Assembly: GCF_037975245.1 (NCBI RefSeq)
Contig: NC_092576.1
Span: 11,229,111-11,293,110 of the forward strand
Direction of reading: 5' to 3'
From: Apostichopus japonicus
Lineage: Eukaryota > Echinodermata > Holothuroidea > Aspidochirotida > Stichopodidae
Length of the DNA: 64,000 nucleotides
The translations under genes and the position numbers were made by a program. This document shows positions 13,901-26,500 of this stretch, piece by piece. Every line of letters begins with the position of its first letter. The stretch's first letter is position 1. The notes beneath the pieces are model-generated. The model did not search any database. It saw nothing but the letters and a program-made list of their open reading frames with translations, and was not told the origin of the DNA.

Positions 13901-16900
13901 CACGTCGGATTGATAAGTTGCATGCACCCTGACTGTATAGGGCAGTATGTAGTAGTATTTAGTAAGTCTTTGCTAGGGACATGATTACTTGCTGAGATTT
14001 CCAGAGTGAACAGGAAGCTTAGAATAACAAGATGTGAATATTGTGGGTTTGCTTAGATAAGATTCCTATCTGTGGTAACATTGATGTCTCATTGTTCTTA
14101 TAAACAGGTACTGAATATTCATGGCAAAGTATAGGAAATCTCTCATTGTTATTATAAACAGAACTGAATATTCATGGCAAAGTATAGGAAATCTAGTGAT
14201 AAGTTGTATGATGTAATGTCTCATGATAAAACATCCTAAAGATTATACCTATGAGTCATCTGTTTGTAGTAATCCCGATGACATTATGAAACCAGCAATC
14301 GCTGAATGTTCTCAACTTTGTCGTGACCAAACCAGTTGCAGTGTATATATATCAGTTGATCGGTTTTTTTGTGGTTCCAAATATGTCCCAGTGAAAGGGA
14401 TATGTTTCATACACCTAGTTTGGGAAATGCTTTAATATTATTATAGAATTTAAGGTGATGGATCAATTGTCTAAAATTTCTTCTTTCTCCCTTTAAATTG
14501 TTACAGGTATCGCTGGATTTGCGAGGGTATGTCGAGGAGACGTCTTTGAAGTAAGTCCAAGATCTGATTTCTGTAACATTTGTCACTTCCCCCGAACCCT
14601 TCGAAGAAGCATCCATCCCTGCTTCTTTCCTTCCTTCCAAGATCTTGAAATTATCAAGTGGCTCTTCATTTGTCATCTGTACCATTACGAACCGTGGTGA
14701 CGGAATGGCCGAGATTTGATCAAATTGGTCAGAAATAGCTCGCTAAAGATTATTGAGGTGAAAGCATTAAAGCTTTGCTTTGGTCATTTTGGTCTTCGAG
14801 TCATACTTGTGGTATAATTTTTAGCAGAGTTTGTTGAGAGACTCACAAAGAGCTGATGTAAATCCTTTAACTTGTAAAAATAATTCATTTTGGTTTCATC
14901 TCTTTTGTCTTCTGTTGCAGATTTCTTTCAAGTATGGTTTCCAGAAGTGGAAGTCTAAGTGTAAAGTTGAGAAAGACCTCAGTCAGACCTGGGAGAATGC
15001 AGAAGTTATGTTCTATCCAATGTTAGCAGACTATCTTCAAATCAAGGTAAGGTCACTGGTGTTTACACAGGTCAACATGGTAGCCTAACACCACACTAAG
15101 TCAATGGGGTAATCTAGCCTAACCATCTGTTTATTAGCTGAAATCGTGACGCAGTTATAAGATATCCATGGCATACTTTCGTTATTGCTGTTATCTTTGA
15201 CCACATGGTAGCCTAACACCACACTAAGTCAATGGGGTAAGCTAGCCTAACCATCTGTTTATTAGCTGAATTGTGACGCAGTTATAAGATATCCATGGAA
15301 TACTTTCGTTATTGCTGTTATCTTCGACCACATGGTAGCCTAACACCACACTAAGTCAATGGGAAATCTACCTAACCAGCGGTTTGCAAAAATTTGTTTA
15401 AATCACACTTTGCGTAGGGTTCGGGTAATAAATTAGGAACCGGGTAGTATCACTTAGGGCGGGTCCCAGGATACCCCGTGCAAACACTGAAGGTCACATT
15501 TCAGGTTGACATTTTTCGAAATTTTCACCCCCTATGCACGAACGGCTTGTTACGGCTACTTACTCTTCACGTTGGATGGCTATATCCACTTAAATTATTT
15601 AGATTTTTTTTCCAATTTAGAAGACCCATTTCAGATGGGGAAGACCATGGATTTCTCCTGCATGACAAATTCATGTTGGGAGGGGGGGGGGGTTTAAAAT
15701 AAAGGATATCTTGAATGACTGGATTTGATACAACTCAAACTGGCAATACCCAGAAACATCTTGAGATTTCTTGGTATTATTCAAGAAAACCAGGAAGTTT
15801 TTGACTAACCAACAAAACTGAAGAATACCCAAGAATATTAAAGTTACAGAGTTCTTTCTAAAGAATTTTTACATGTCCAAGTCGGTTCTTTGTAGAGGAG
15901 TGTCAAACCTAGCTTAAATATGTCTTTAGTGACTTTTATTGATTGACTGTATTCGAGTGTTTTTCTTCGATTTCATTTGTCGTAGGTCACAGAAATTCGA
16001 GGCATCGCCAGATCGAATATCATCATCGGTAGTTTGGAGTTTGATTCGTCGGACTTCTACCAAGCAGAACCGCAGAATCTCACCATCGATGTAAATGAGG
16101 CTGGAACTATTAAACTCAATGTTGTCGTTTCATGGAGGTAAGGTTCCCTCCCCTCCAACTCCCCACCCCCCCCCACCGTCCCACCTGTCCCAAGGCATCC
16201 TCAGGGATATGCCTGTTGTGTTTCTTACTACTTACTCCAAGTGGCATTCACCCACACAGTACCATTAGCTGTGGGATTGGAATGAATCCCTTATATATCA
16301 TGAGAGCAGCCTGTGGCATTTTGACAGAAGGTCCAGCTGCCCGAGGATTACTTTTAATTTGATATTACTACTTGGACAGCTTCAGTTTTTCTTGAAAACA
16401 TTGAAAGGAATCAACAGGACGTTGTTGCCGTCCTTGTACTTTGAAAATATAAATTTGTGATACCTTGCCCATAATTTTACTTATATTGTGTCATCTGTGA
16501 CCTCTCCCACCCTGCTCCCTCCCCACACCCCCCTTTCCTGAAATTGCTAGACACCTGGGATATTTCAGAGGTACACTCTTTGCCCTTTGAAAATATAAGT
16601 TTGTGACACCGTGCTCTTTAATGTTACTTATATAGTGCCATCAGTGTCTCCCACCTCCCCTCCCCCTCTCCCACTCAAATTGCTATACAACGGGCAGAGA
16701 TGCCAACCAGTACGATTTTATTGTATTTAGTACTATAAAACAAGTGAAATACGATAATACGATATTGCCTCTTGAAAAATACGATTTTTCATCTTTCCAA
16801 AAAAAACAAAAAAACAACAACATTTTTTTTTTTTTAAAGGAAGCGGAATCGCATAGAAACATGTACAAGTAACCCCTCAAACCCCGACAAACACGTTGAA

Positions 16901-17591
16901 CAACGAGCCTACATGGGCGGGAAATACACCGAATCGGCAGCTTTACAATTTTCTCATTAAATGTTAATGAAAAAGCAAACATTTTACCTGCCCGTTCTTA
17001 CCAGTAAAACATTTTACTGGCCCGGGGCCAACGGGCCAGTGGTAGTGTCGAGTTTTCGTGAAAATCTGATTTTTCTCTCCAAAATCTGATTTTTAGGATA
17101 TTCAGTCTGTTTTTTTGTGTCAAGAGGTTGGCATCTCTGAATGGGGTTATTTCAAAGCAACATATAGCCCTGAAATGCTATCTCAATTCTTCTCTTCGTT
17201 GTCTCAGCTATCCTTAGGCCTTGGTAAACAAAAACTGGGGGTTATTGTGATTATGCAAGGGTTCATAGCTTTGTCGGTATCAGGTATCCACCCGGACAAC
17301 AGAACCGAAGACCTTGTAAACAAGGGCTGCCTCATGGATCTAAAATGCCTTACCTCAAAAACTTTGCCTTCCTCTTTCAGTGTCTACTTTTATACACTTG
17401 AATCCTCTTACTTGACAAATGCCTTTTGCTGTCTCAAAACATTTTCTGGATAGATTTATATAAATATAATCTTCTGTCCTTCTTCTCATCGCAGTCCATT
17501 CCAAATCGTTGAAGAAGACCTGAAAGCTTTCAACAAGAATTCCTACGGCCGAAGAGAGAGGTCCTTCACCGAATCATCCGTTCCAAATTAT
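1938..17591 (+). CDS. RIPOR: RIPOR exons 1-9: N-terminal coiled-coil and Rho-binding (PL48) part
   Basis: These exons encode in-window residues 1-264. Residues 1-70 are a charged helical stretch (QKQKLEAMKQQ, then TERLLRKLEFHLAKVEELQ) matching the family's antiparallel helices. Residues 71-139 hold the helical NMCHLEAELE and IAGFARV motifs. Residues 140-232 are a beta-rich C2-like part (GFQKWK, YLQIK, IIIGSLEFDS, GTIKLNVVVSWR). Residues 233-264 start a basic, Ser-rich linker (NSYGRRERSFTES) with possible phosphosites. Exon 2 is a 24-nt microexon. Exon 5 runs past GAG GTT AAT to 13351, where the donor is gtgatg; this gives the continuous reading MKIEGIAGFARV. Confidence 0.93.
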
Positions 17592-20500
17592 GTAAGATAT
17601 TGATTCTTGTCTGTTTTCTACAGCTAGATCTACGTCAAAACATACATACATAGGTTTTGTCAAAACATACATACAAACATACATAATACATACATACATA
17701 CAAAATGGACAAAACTTGTAAAATCTCTTTGAAACAAACTAATAACTATTCCCAGGTAGGCTACGTTATATATTTCACTAAAAAAAAAATGTAAATTGTT
17801 AACAAAACTAGTACTTGTGTATGTGCTTAAAAAGCTACACAAGTGCCAGCATTTGGCATCTGAGCACCTTCAAAGATCAAAAAATTTCTCAAAGGGGAGG
17901 GGGACACCCCTCTCCCTCTTAGACCCCTCCCCAAGGACGGTGATCAGTATACCCGGCACACAGGAAATCCTGGGCACATCCCTGTGATATTTAAGGTTAT
18001 TGTTTCAGTATTCAATAATGGATATAAACAGTTAGTGGGTATTTCCATATTTAAAGGCAAGAATCAAAGTTCAATGCAATTTAAGGAGTCCGACGTAAGG
18101 AAACTTGTCGCAATATTAAAAATGTTAAACATAACAAAACATAAACAGTCAGGGGTATTTCCATATTTAAAGGCAAGAATAAAAATTAATTGCAATTTAA
18201 GGAGTCATACCTTAGTGAAAACTTGTCGCAATTTAATGAAAGTGTTAAACATAACAAAACATAATGAAAACGAAACTACAGGTAATAAAAGTGAATGAAC
18301 AGTCTTAACATCCTTGACAAAATCTTTTGATGATACAAAGGAAAATTATAAGAAATTGACAAGTATACTTTATGTTTTGCAAGAAAAATGATATTGTACT
18401 GTTTTGAAGTAAGTCTATTGTCAGTTCACAATATGTATAAAACAGAATCAGTTGAAAAAAAAAAGGTTGTGTTTTATTGTTTTGGTACTTTGTGACTGAC
18501 TACACCTAATATTTTACGATATAAGTTAGTGTTAATATAGTGTTAATGATGTATATGACAGTGATATTAATAATCTATATGATAGTGTTAATGGAATCTA
18601 TATGGCAGTGTTAATAATAATCTATATGATAGTGTTAATATTAATCTATATCATAGTGTTTATGCAATCTATATGATAGTGTTAATGGAATCTATATGAT
18701 ATTGTTAATAATAATATGTATGATTGTGTTAATGGAATCTATCTGAAAGTGTTAATGATGTATATGATAGTGTTAATAATAATCTATATGATAGTGTTAA
18801 TGGAATCTATCTGAAAGTGTTAATGATGTATATGATAGTGTTAATAATAATCTATATGATAGTGTTAATGGAATCTATCTGATAGTGTTAATGATGTATA
18901 TGATAGTGTTAATAATAATCTATATGATAGTGTTAATGGAATATATATGATAGTGTTAATGATGTATATGATAGTGTTAATAATAATCTATATGATAGTG
19001 TTAATGGAATCTATCTGATAGTGTTAATAATGCATATGATAGTGTTAATAATAATCTATATGATAGTGTTAAGAAAAATCTAAATGATAGTGTTTATGGA
19101 ATCTATTTGATAGTGTTAATGGACTATATGATAGTGTTAATAATAATCTTTATGATAGTGTTATTAATAATCAATATCATAGTGTTAATATATGACAGTG
19201 TTTATGGAATCTATATGATAACTAGTGTTAATGGAATCTATATCATAGTGTTAATAATAATCTATATCATAATAATCTATATCATGTTAATGATAGTGTT
19301 AATGAAAGTGTTAATGTTAAGTTTTATATTTGATAACATGTATTACGCTCTTGTCCCTTTTTTTCGCTCTTTTATCTTTCCCTCTTTCGTTTTTACAAGT
19401 TTTTGCCTTCATTTTACCTCAAGTCTACCTAACATATTAAGTAGATTTTGGGTCATCCAAATAGTATCTGCAACATTTTCATTTTATCATTTTCTATGAT
19501 CTTTGTTTTTTTTTCTTCTACAGAGACCACAATCCATGGTTTCACCTCCAATAAGCAGCAAACCTGATCCCCCTCCTAGCGTCACCATGTTACCATCGTC
19601 GGGCTCTCTGGACCTGGACGACGTACCCATGCTGACCCTAGCCGAGTCCCTCCACAACGTCAACAGGTTATTAGAAATACTCCACGGTCAGTACGTAGAG
19701 CTCAGGACGCTAGAGAAACAGGTCAGCAGCTTAGAGAATTACTTGAGGGTGAGTTTATTTATTCGTTCTTTTTACTCATGATTCAAATCTCTTTAAATAT
19801 TGACTCTTATTTTTTGGGGAGGTTCATTTCAAGTCCTCTGTGATGTTGTGACCCACAAACGGGTCAACAGCAAATTTGATCCGAGTGAAAAATCAAGTCA
19901 GTTGAACCAGGGACCTTATGATTGGAAGGCACCAGAGTTAACCACTGAGCTAACACTCCTTGTAAACTACCACTTGTACGATAAATTGCTATTTATTGTA
20001 AAAGCTTTTAGGACAATCGACAAACTATAATAGAATACTGAACAAACCCAACTTATAAAAGGCAAATATTCATATATTTTGTCATTTTTTGCAGAAAAAG
20101 TCCAACATGGACCGAGACGTCTCCACGTCTAGTCTTTCCATAAAGAATGCCCTCGATAGTTTTAACTTCCTCGACGAAGTCGACGAAGGCCTTAGCGATG
20201 ACGGAGGCGACGGTACAGAAGAGTAAGTGACCTCATCATCTCTGGCTTTACGTGTGTTTCTGTCTGTTAATATATTTTTATATAAACTAACACTTGTAAG
20301 AGTGTTAATCCTCTCTTTCCTTCCCTTAATCCTCTCTTTGTCCCTCCACTGTTTATCTCCTACCTCTCCTCTTCCCCTGTTGGTTTCTTTCTTTCTTCTC
20401 TCCATCCCTTGTCTACTAATCCTCTTACATCTATCTCTTTGTGTTCACTATGCTCATTAACCTGTCTGTATTCTGTGCGTGTTTTTGTCCCTTCTGTTAC

Positions 20501-23500
20501 TATTACTTGTCATTTAGCCTTTGAAGAAGATCCTGCTAGGATCGAGACGTCAGGCCAACTTACTTTTACACATTCTCCTACACAGGCTCTCTAGTGGATA
20601 AGCAGTTTGCTAACAGTTTTATTTTATTTTTATTTCATTTTGTTAATATATTTATGGAAATCAATAACCAAAAACTGACTGGCAAAATGAAAGAAAAATA
20701 TTTGTTTTTGGTTGTTAATTTTGTGATTTCATTCTGCTTGTATTAACTCATCTAACAGTACAGAAAAAGTAAGTGACATCATTTTTGTCTATCAATTTGT
20801 CTGTCGGTGAATATATTTAAGTAAATCTAGATTGTGATGGATGGCTCCTTGCCATATCTTTACAGAGAGAACCAAACAATTAATCTACTGCCAAAGCATA
20901 TGTAGGTCTTTTGTATGTTAAACGTTTCTTGATTACTTTCACAAACACAGGTTACATTGAACCCTTTCATATTAGCAAATGTCTTCTTCATTACTTGACA
21001 AACTTAGTGTGTACTCAACCATTTTAATGTTTACTCAACCCTCTTAATGTTTACTCAACCCTCTCAGAGTGAACTCAGCCCTGTTATGTGTATACTAAAC
21101 CCACTTAATATGTACTTAGCCCTCTTAATGTGTACTATACCCTCTTAGTTTGTACTCAACCTTCTCAATGTGTACTCAACCCTACTAGTGTGCACTCAAC
21201 CCTCCTAGGGTAAACTCAACCCTCCGAGGGTGTACTTAACCTTCTTAATGTCTACTCAACCCTCTTAGTGTGCACTCAGCCCTCTTAGTGTATACTCAAC
21301 CCCTCTTAATGTGTACTCAACCCTCATAGGAGGTACTCAACCCTCTTAGTGTTCACTCAGCCTGTTTGTGTGTACTCAACCCTCTTAATGTGTACTCAAC
21401 CCTCTTAGTGTATACTCAACCCTCCCAATCTGTACTCAACCCTCCCAATCTGTACTCAACCCTCCCAATCTGTACTCAACCACTCCTAGGGTGTACTCAA
21501 TCCTCTAAATACTCAACCCTCTTAGTGTGCACTCTACCCTCTTAGTGTGCACTCAACCCTCTTAGTGTATGCTCAACCCCTTTTGTATTATAGAACATGC
21601 TCTCAATATCCTGCACCAAAGTCAGTCCTAATTGAATTGTGAACCCTCTCATATTTACAGAACCAACAAACAGAATCTCGCCGAGAAGAGTACCTCAGTC
21701 CCAAAATCAAAATCATTAGACCACCTTCAAATCGCAGCTTCCAAAGTCGAAAAGGACGGCAGCATCTCGGCATCCAGACCGGACCTAAGGCTAGCCAACA
21801 GGCAGGACAGGCCCTCTGCTAAGAGGAGCAGTCGTTTCTTAGACCTCAGCGAGAAACGGGAGAGCCGAATGTTGGAGGTCAACGAACAGAGAAGCAGTGG
21901 AATCCTGGACTCTCCCACGGTGGATAGTTCCTTCGGCAGTCTGGGGAGGTCAAGCATAGAGTCCGAATCAGAGCCACTGTCCACGGGGTCAGAACCTATA
22001 GACATGGTCTTAGTGCAACATTTGATGTACACAGAGTATCAGCTTAGTGTAAGTAGATGGTTAGACCTCTTACCCTCTATGGTATGCAGTGACATTGGGG
22101 GAATGGGTGATGCTGGTTAACTTTCAGACTTCTTTTAAAGCAGCATTTTGCATTTTGTCGCCGTTTTCCACTTTTTTGACAAGTCCATCAAGTTTTTACA
22201 TATATAAAACCAGTAAACTAAGATATCAGCCAAGTTTTTTCCCTGCCAAAAGCATTAATTGGCGAGTAATTAAGGACATTTGCAGATAATGAGAAAAGTG
22301 TCCTCCGACAAATTACACATTTAATATTAATCGCATACAATTCCCCCAACCCACTAGTTTGAATTCGACCAATCAGAGATGCAGGTTTAGTTTTGAGCCG
22401 TTGCTAAAATTCAAGGCTTCTTTTAAAATTACACTGTGTTGGTAAGGTCAGGAAGCTATAGATGTGGTCTTAGGGCAACACCGATGTACACAAAGACATA
22501 GACATTTAGCGTTTTAATTGATGTTTCTTTGTGTGATAATCGTATAATGCAACAGAAAATCTCTCAACCTCTTATAATATTTGTCTTCTTTTTCATCGGA
22601 CAGCATTTGGGCGCATTCGGTCCTCTTAAACTGAAGGAGACGTTAGCTCTTGATAAACTACAGAAGCAAGCAGTCATCATCGAACAGCTGGTGGTGCTGT
22701 CCTCGTCGGGCGAAGAAAACTTCAGAGCAGATGATAGTGAGTACAGAGGATTAGTTGTAGCCGTTGGAGTACACAAATGTCTGAGGGGAGGGGGAGGGGA
22801 GAAATGGGGCGGGGGAAGTCCTGGCAGTCTTCAAAATCAATTAGTTCATGAGATTGAAGATTAGGTGAAGATACTTTTCATATTAGGTCACTTTTTCACC
22901 GGCCTGATTAACGAAACCTGATAACCTACTAAGCAATACTCAAAATGAAATTACTGGTGGACGGACTGAAATGCCTGCGTGGCTTTTTGGACATAGATTT
23001 TATAGTTATTAGTGTTTAATAAATATGCTTGATCCTTAAACAAATGTGTCAATCAAACAGACATTTCTTCATATGTCAAAAAGCAAAGCTGAAAATCCCC
23101 ATCAGCAAGGCTGAAACAGTAGAGATTATCTTGCTTATCTAGAGATTAGCTGGGCTGCATTGCGCTGCAGCCCATTCAGCTTTCTACATTTGACAAGATT
23201 GCCTGAAAGAATTTCAAAATTTCAAATTCATTTCATTTATGTTTTTTGATAATTGGAAAGAAGTATTGATAAGTCAAGCAAAACTGTAGTATTATGGGAT
23301 TCAAACAAATGAGTTTCAATTAGTTTAAACAATTGAACAGAAATCAGCTCAAATAATTTCTAATATCATATTTGAAAGTTCAAGAGTACCATTTTAACCC
23401 CAGCAACCCTGAAACAAAAGTGTGTTGAAGTGTTTCTGATGCTTCCACACTTAAGTCAGTTAAGGGGTTTCTGACACTTCCACACTAAAGTGTACCCCTT

Positions 23501-26500
23501 CACTACGCAAGGAACACTTCTTCTTGGTATTCCATTTTGCTCTGTAACAACAGAAACTGTTGCATTTATCATAATGCTTAGAACTTTAATTCTTGCCTTC
23601 TTTTTATGTTCAAGCAGTTAAAGGCATTGAAGACTCGCCCCAAACTGTGTGCCGCCCTCTGAAAAAGTTAACTTTCCGTTGCTTGCAAGTGAAGTTTTCT
23701 GCTTGTCGCTACAAAATGCAAACAGTAATGAAACATGATACCTTGTTATCTTTAGCTGAACCTGAGATGTCCATTGCTGTATCGTTTGTACACTGTGCTG
23801 TGGGTATTGACCCCAGCTGTACGTACTGACTGTACACTAGTGTCTAATTACCGAAGGTAGCAAGCTGTGTGCGTATTTTATGGGATCGATGGTGGTGTCT
23901 AACACTTCTGTTACACCTCATTGGAAACTAGGTCAGATTACCGGCATTAGACGTTTCTTTTTGCGCGAGTCTTCACACCCTTTAAATGAACCCTGTGCAG
24001 TATAACCTGCCCCTGTGTAGACTTTTGACAGAACAGAAAACTACTTATGTGACATTGTTTTTATATAATACCTTTTGTTTACTATCCTGTTCTTCATTTA
24101 CCTCCCATTGCAGTACTACCAGAGTTGAAGCTAAACCCAACACTTTTGGAGTTTTGGCAACAATGTTCAGAGAAGCACGCCCTCTATGTGAGCGCAGACT
24201 TATTCCTTCTGCAGCTGGACGTAAAGTTTGGAGTGAAATTACGCACGAACCACCCCGATATAGCAGACGATGGTAGGGAACAAAATAATAAAAAAAAAAA
24301 AATTAAAAGAATGTTGTGATCATTTGGACACATGACTTTTGGGGGGGGTGTGGAGTGGGGGTGGAGGGGGGGCAGACAGCGAAACAGCTTTCAGGTTGCT
24401 TAGATCATAACTTTGCTACACGGTCATTGCTTCACTGGTTTGAACTCTGTCCTCACCAAAGTGTACTTTGCTAGTTGTAAAAAACCAGAAAGTCACACCA
24501 GAAGAGAGTGATCCTAAGGTAAACACTGGTTCGTAGTTGAACATATTTTAGTGATAATTTTGACCCGAAGTTTGGAACCATTGAGAGTATGTAGTCTACC
24601 GTTTAATGGGATTTAGATGTGTTTATCCAATATCCAGTTTAACACAGATCTTGGTATAGTGCAGGGCTTTAATCCTCTCAAATGCACTTTGTTCTCAAAT
24701 TCTATTCAAAGACTAAAAACTTGGCTTTTTGCTCTATTGGTAATTAAAGTAAGAGCAATGTATCCATAATGGCTCTACATTATGTATTTTAGTTAATTAT
24801 AAACAGTTGATGCTATTGTTTTAGTCTGTAAGATATCAGATTTCCTCATTTATGGAAGTCTTGTTTTGTTTTGTCCTCTCGTAAGCAGCAAAAATTCATT
24901 CCATTTATATCGGTCATTGAGCTCAGTCTAAGCTGTAGTAGAACAATATTAATATTATTCAACCGTTTATGGACTTCAGGCTACCTACTGTACAATGCAG
25001 TGGTTTTAACCAAGAGTTTGTTAATAGTAAGAAACTAAAAGACTTTAATCGCGGTATCACTTTCACACATGTAAACATATTGTTTACTATTTCACTTCTG
25101 CTGTCGGTTAAATTCACAGGAATTGGTTAATAAATTTTGTCCACGTTTGATTTTGTAGTTTTCCAGAGTCTCGGACACCGAATTATAGAGCGACCGATTG
25201 ATCTGCTGGACCCCAAGGCAATAATAACACTCTTCCAGTACATAACCTTCTTTGCTCATGAAGATCGCAAGAATCCAGAGAGATTTATCAACGACCTCAC
25301 CAACGAATGTAAGTGAAATGTTTTGACATCCTCACGTCTCCAGGACTTTTATTCTCTTCTCCCCTTGGACACTGTACGATTAGATCTTGTTTTAGATTTC
25401 CAACAAAGAAGTGGTTCTAAAGAGATTACCACCAACTACAAACCCTGGGTAGCTCAGTTAGAAGTTGTGACCATGATGTCACTGGATCAAACCTCTCAAA
25501 TTCCTCTGCACATTGATTTTCCTGCCATTGAGTCAGGAAGGAGTTAACTTTTGAAAAGCTTCAAATTACATCGCTAGGCTGGATTGTAGTGTTTCATCCA
25601 GCATTTACGCTGAGGACGATATTGTATTTCTGCACCATACCGTCCCTGGTTTTACATGTCAATCATACTTGGGACACTATTGTTATCCCTTTATACTCAC
25701 CAGAATTATAATTGGGACACTATTTTTAGCCTTTATACTCTGCAGTATCATACTTGGGACACTATTGTTATCCCTTTATGCTCAGTAGTATCATACTTGG
25801 GACACTATTGTTATCCCTTTATACTCACCAGAATTATAATTGGGACACTATTTTTAGCCTTTATACTCTGCAGTATCATACTTGGGACACTATTGTTATC
25901 CCTTTATGCTCAGTTGTATCATACTTGGGACACTATTGTTATCCCTTTATACTCAGCAGTATCATACTTGGGACACTATTGTTATCCTCTATACTCAGTA
26001 GTTTAACAAGGAGCTTTGTACAGGTTTTATTTTCAGGTTTTGCATATTTCACTTATTCATCTGCCATATTTAAAGAAGTAATTTTTCCAAAAAAGAAAAA
26101 AAAAGGGAGAAGAATAAGAAGACATTACCCTCACCTCACCACCATAATTTCTTTAGTTGTTTTATTTTCTGATTTTGCTTCTAAATTTTATCCAAATTTT
26201 TATCAACTCAGTGATTCCTGTCTTTCTTGAACTTCATTTCAAATTGATTTTGTTCCTTCAGTTGAGCTCACTGCCAGCCTTGAGCCAGGAGACGTAGACT
26301 TGCCAAAGATAGTGAAGAAGCTGCCGAGAGGTGTGTTGCTTCCGACGGGTAACCTGAGGGCGCTGGGCCTGTTACTGTTGGAGGAGTCGGATACCATCAA
26401 GAACGGTGTCAGGAGTTACTTAGAATCAATATGTAACAACCCAAAAACAAGGCAAAAGGTAAATTGGTGTAGTGGTTGATGAAGTCTTGGTCAATAGGTG

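Noticed and set aside
21727-22032. 101-codon minus-strand frame
   Set aside because: Antisense shadow of RIPOR exon 12.
23593-23829. 78-codon frame
   Set aside because: Lies in the TTAA-flanked non-coding element, whose second copy at 51097 does not keep the frame.
25656-26230. Repetitive 116- and 158-codon frames
   Set aside because: Translation of the 25655-26005 minisatellite between RIPOR exons.
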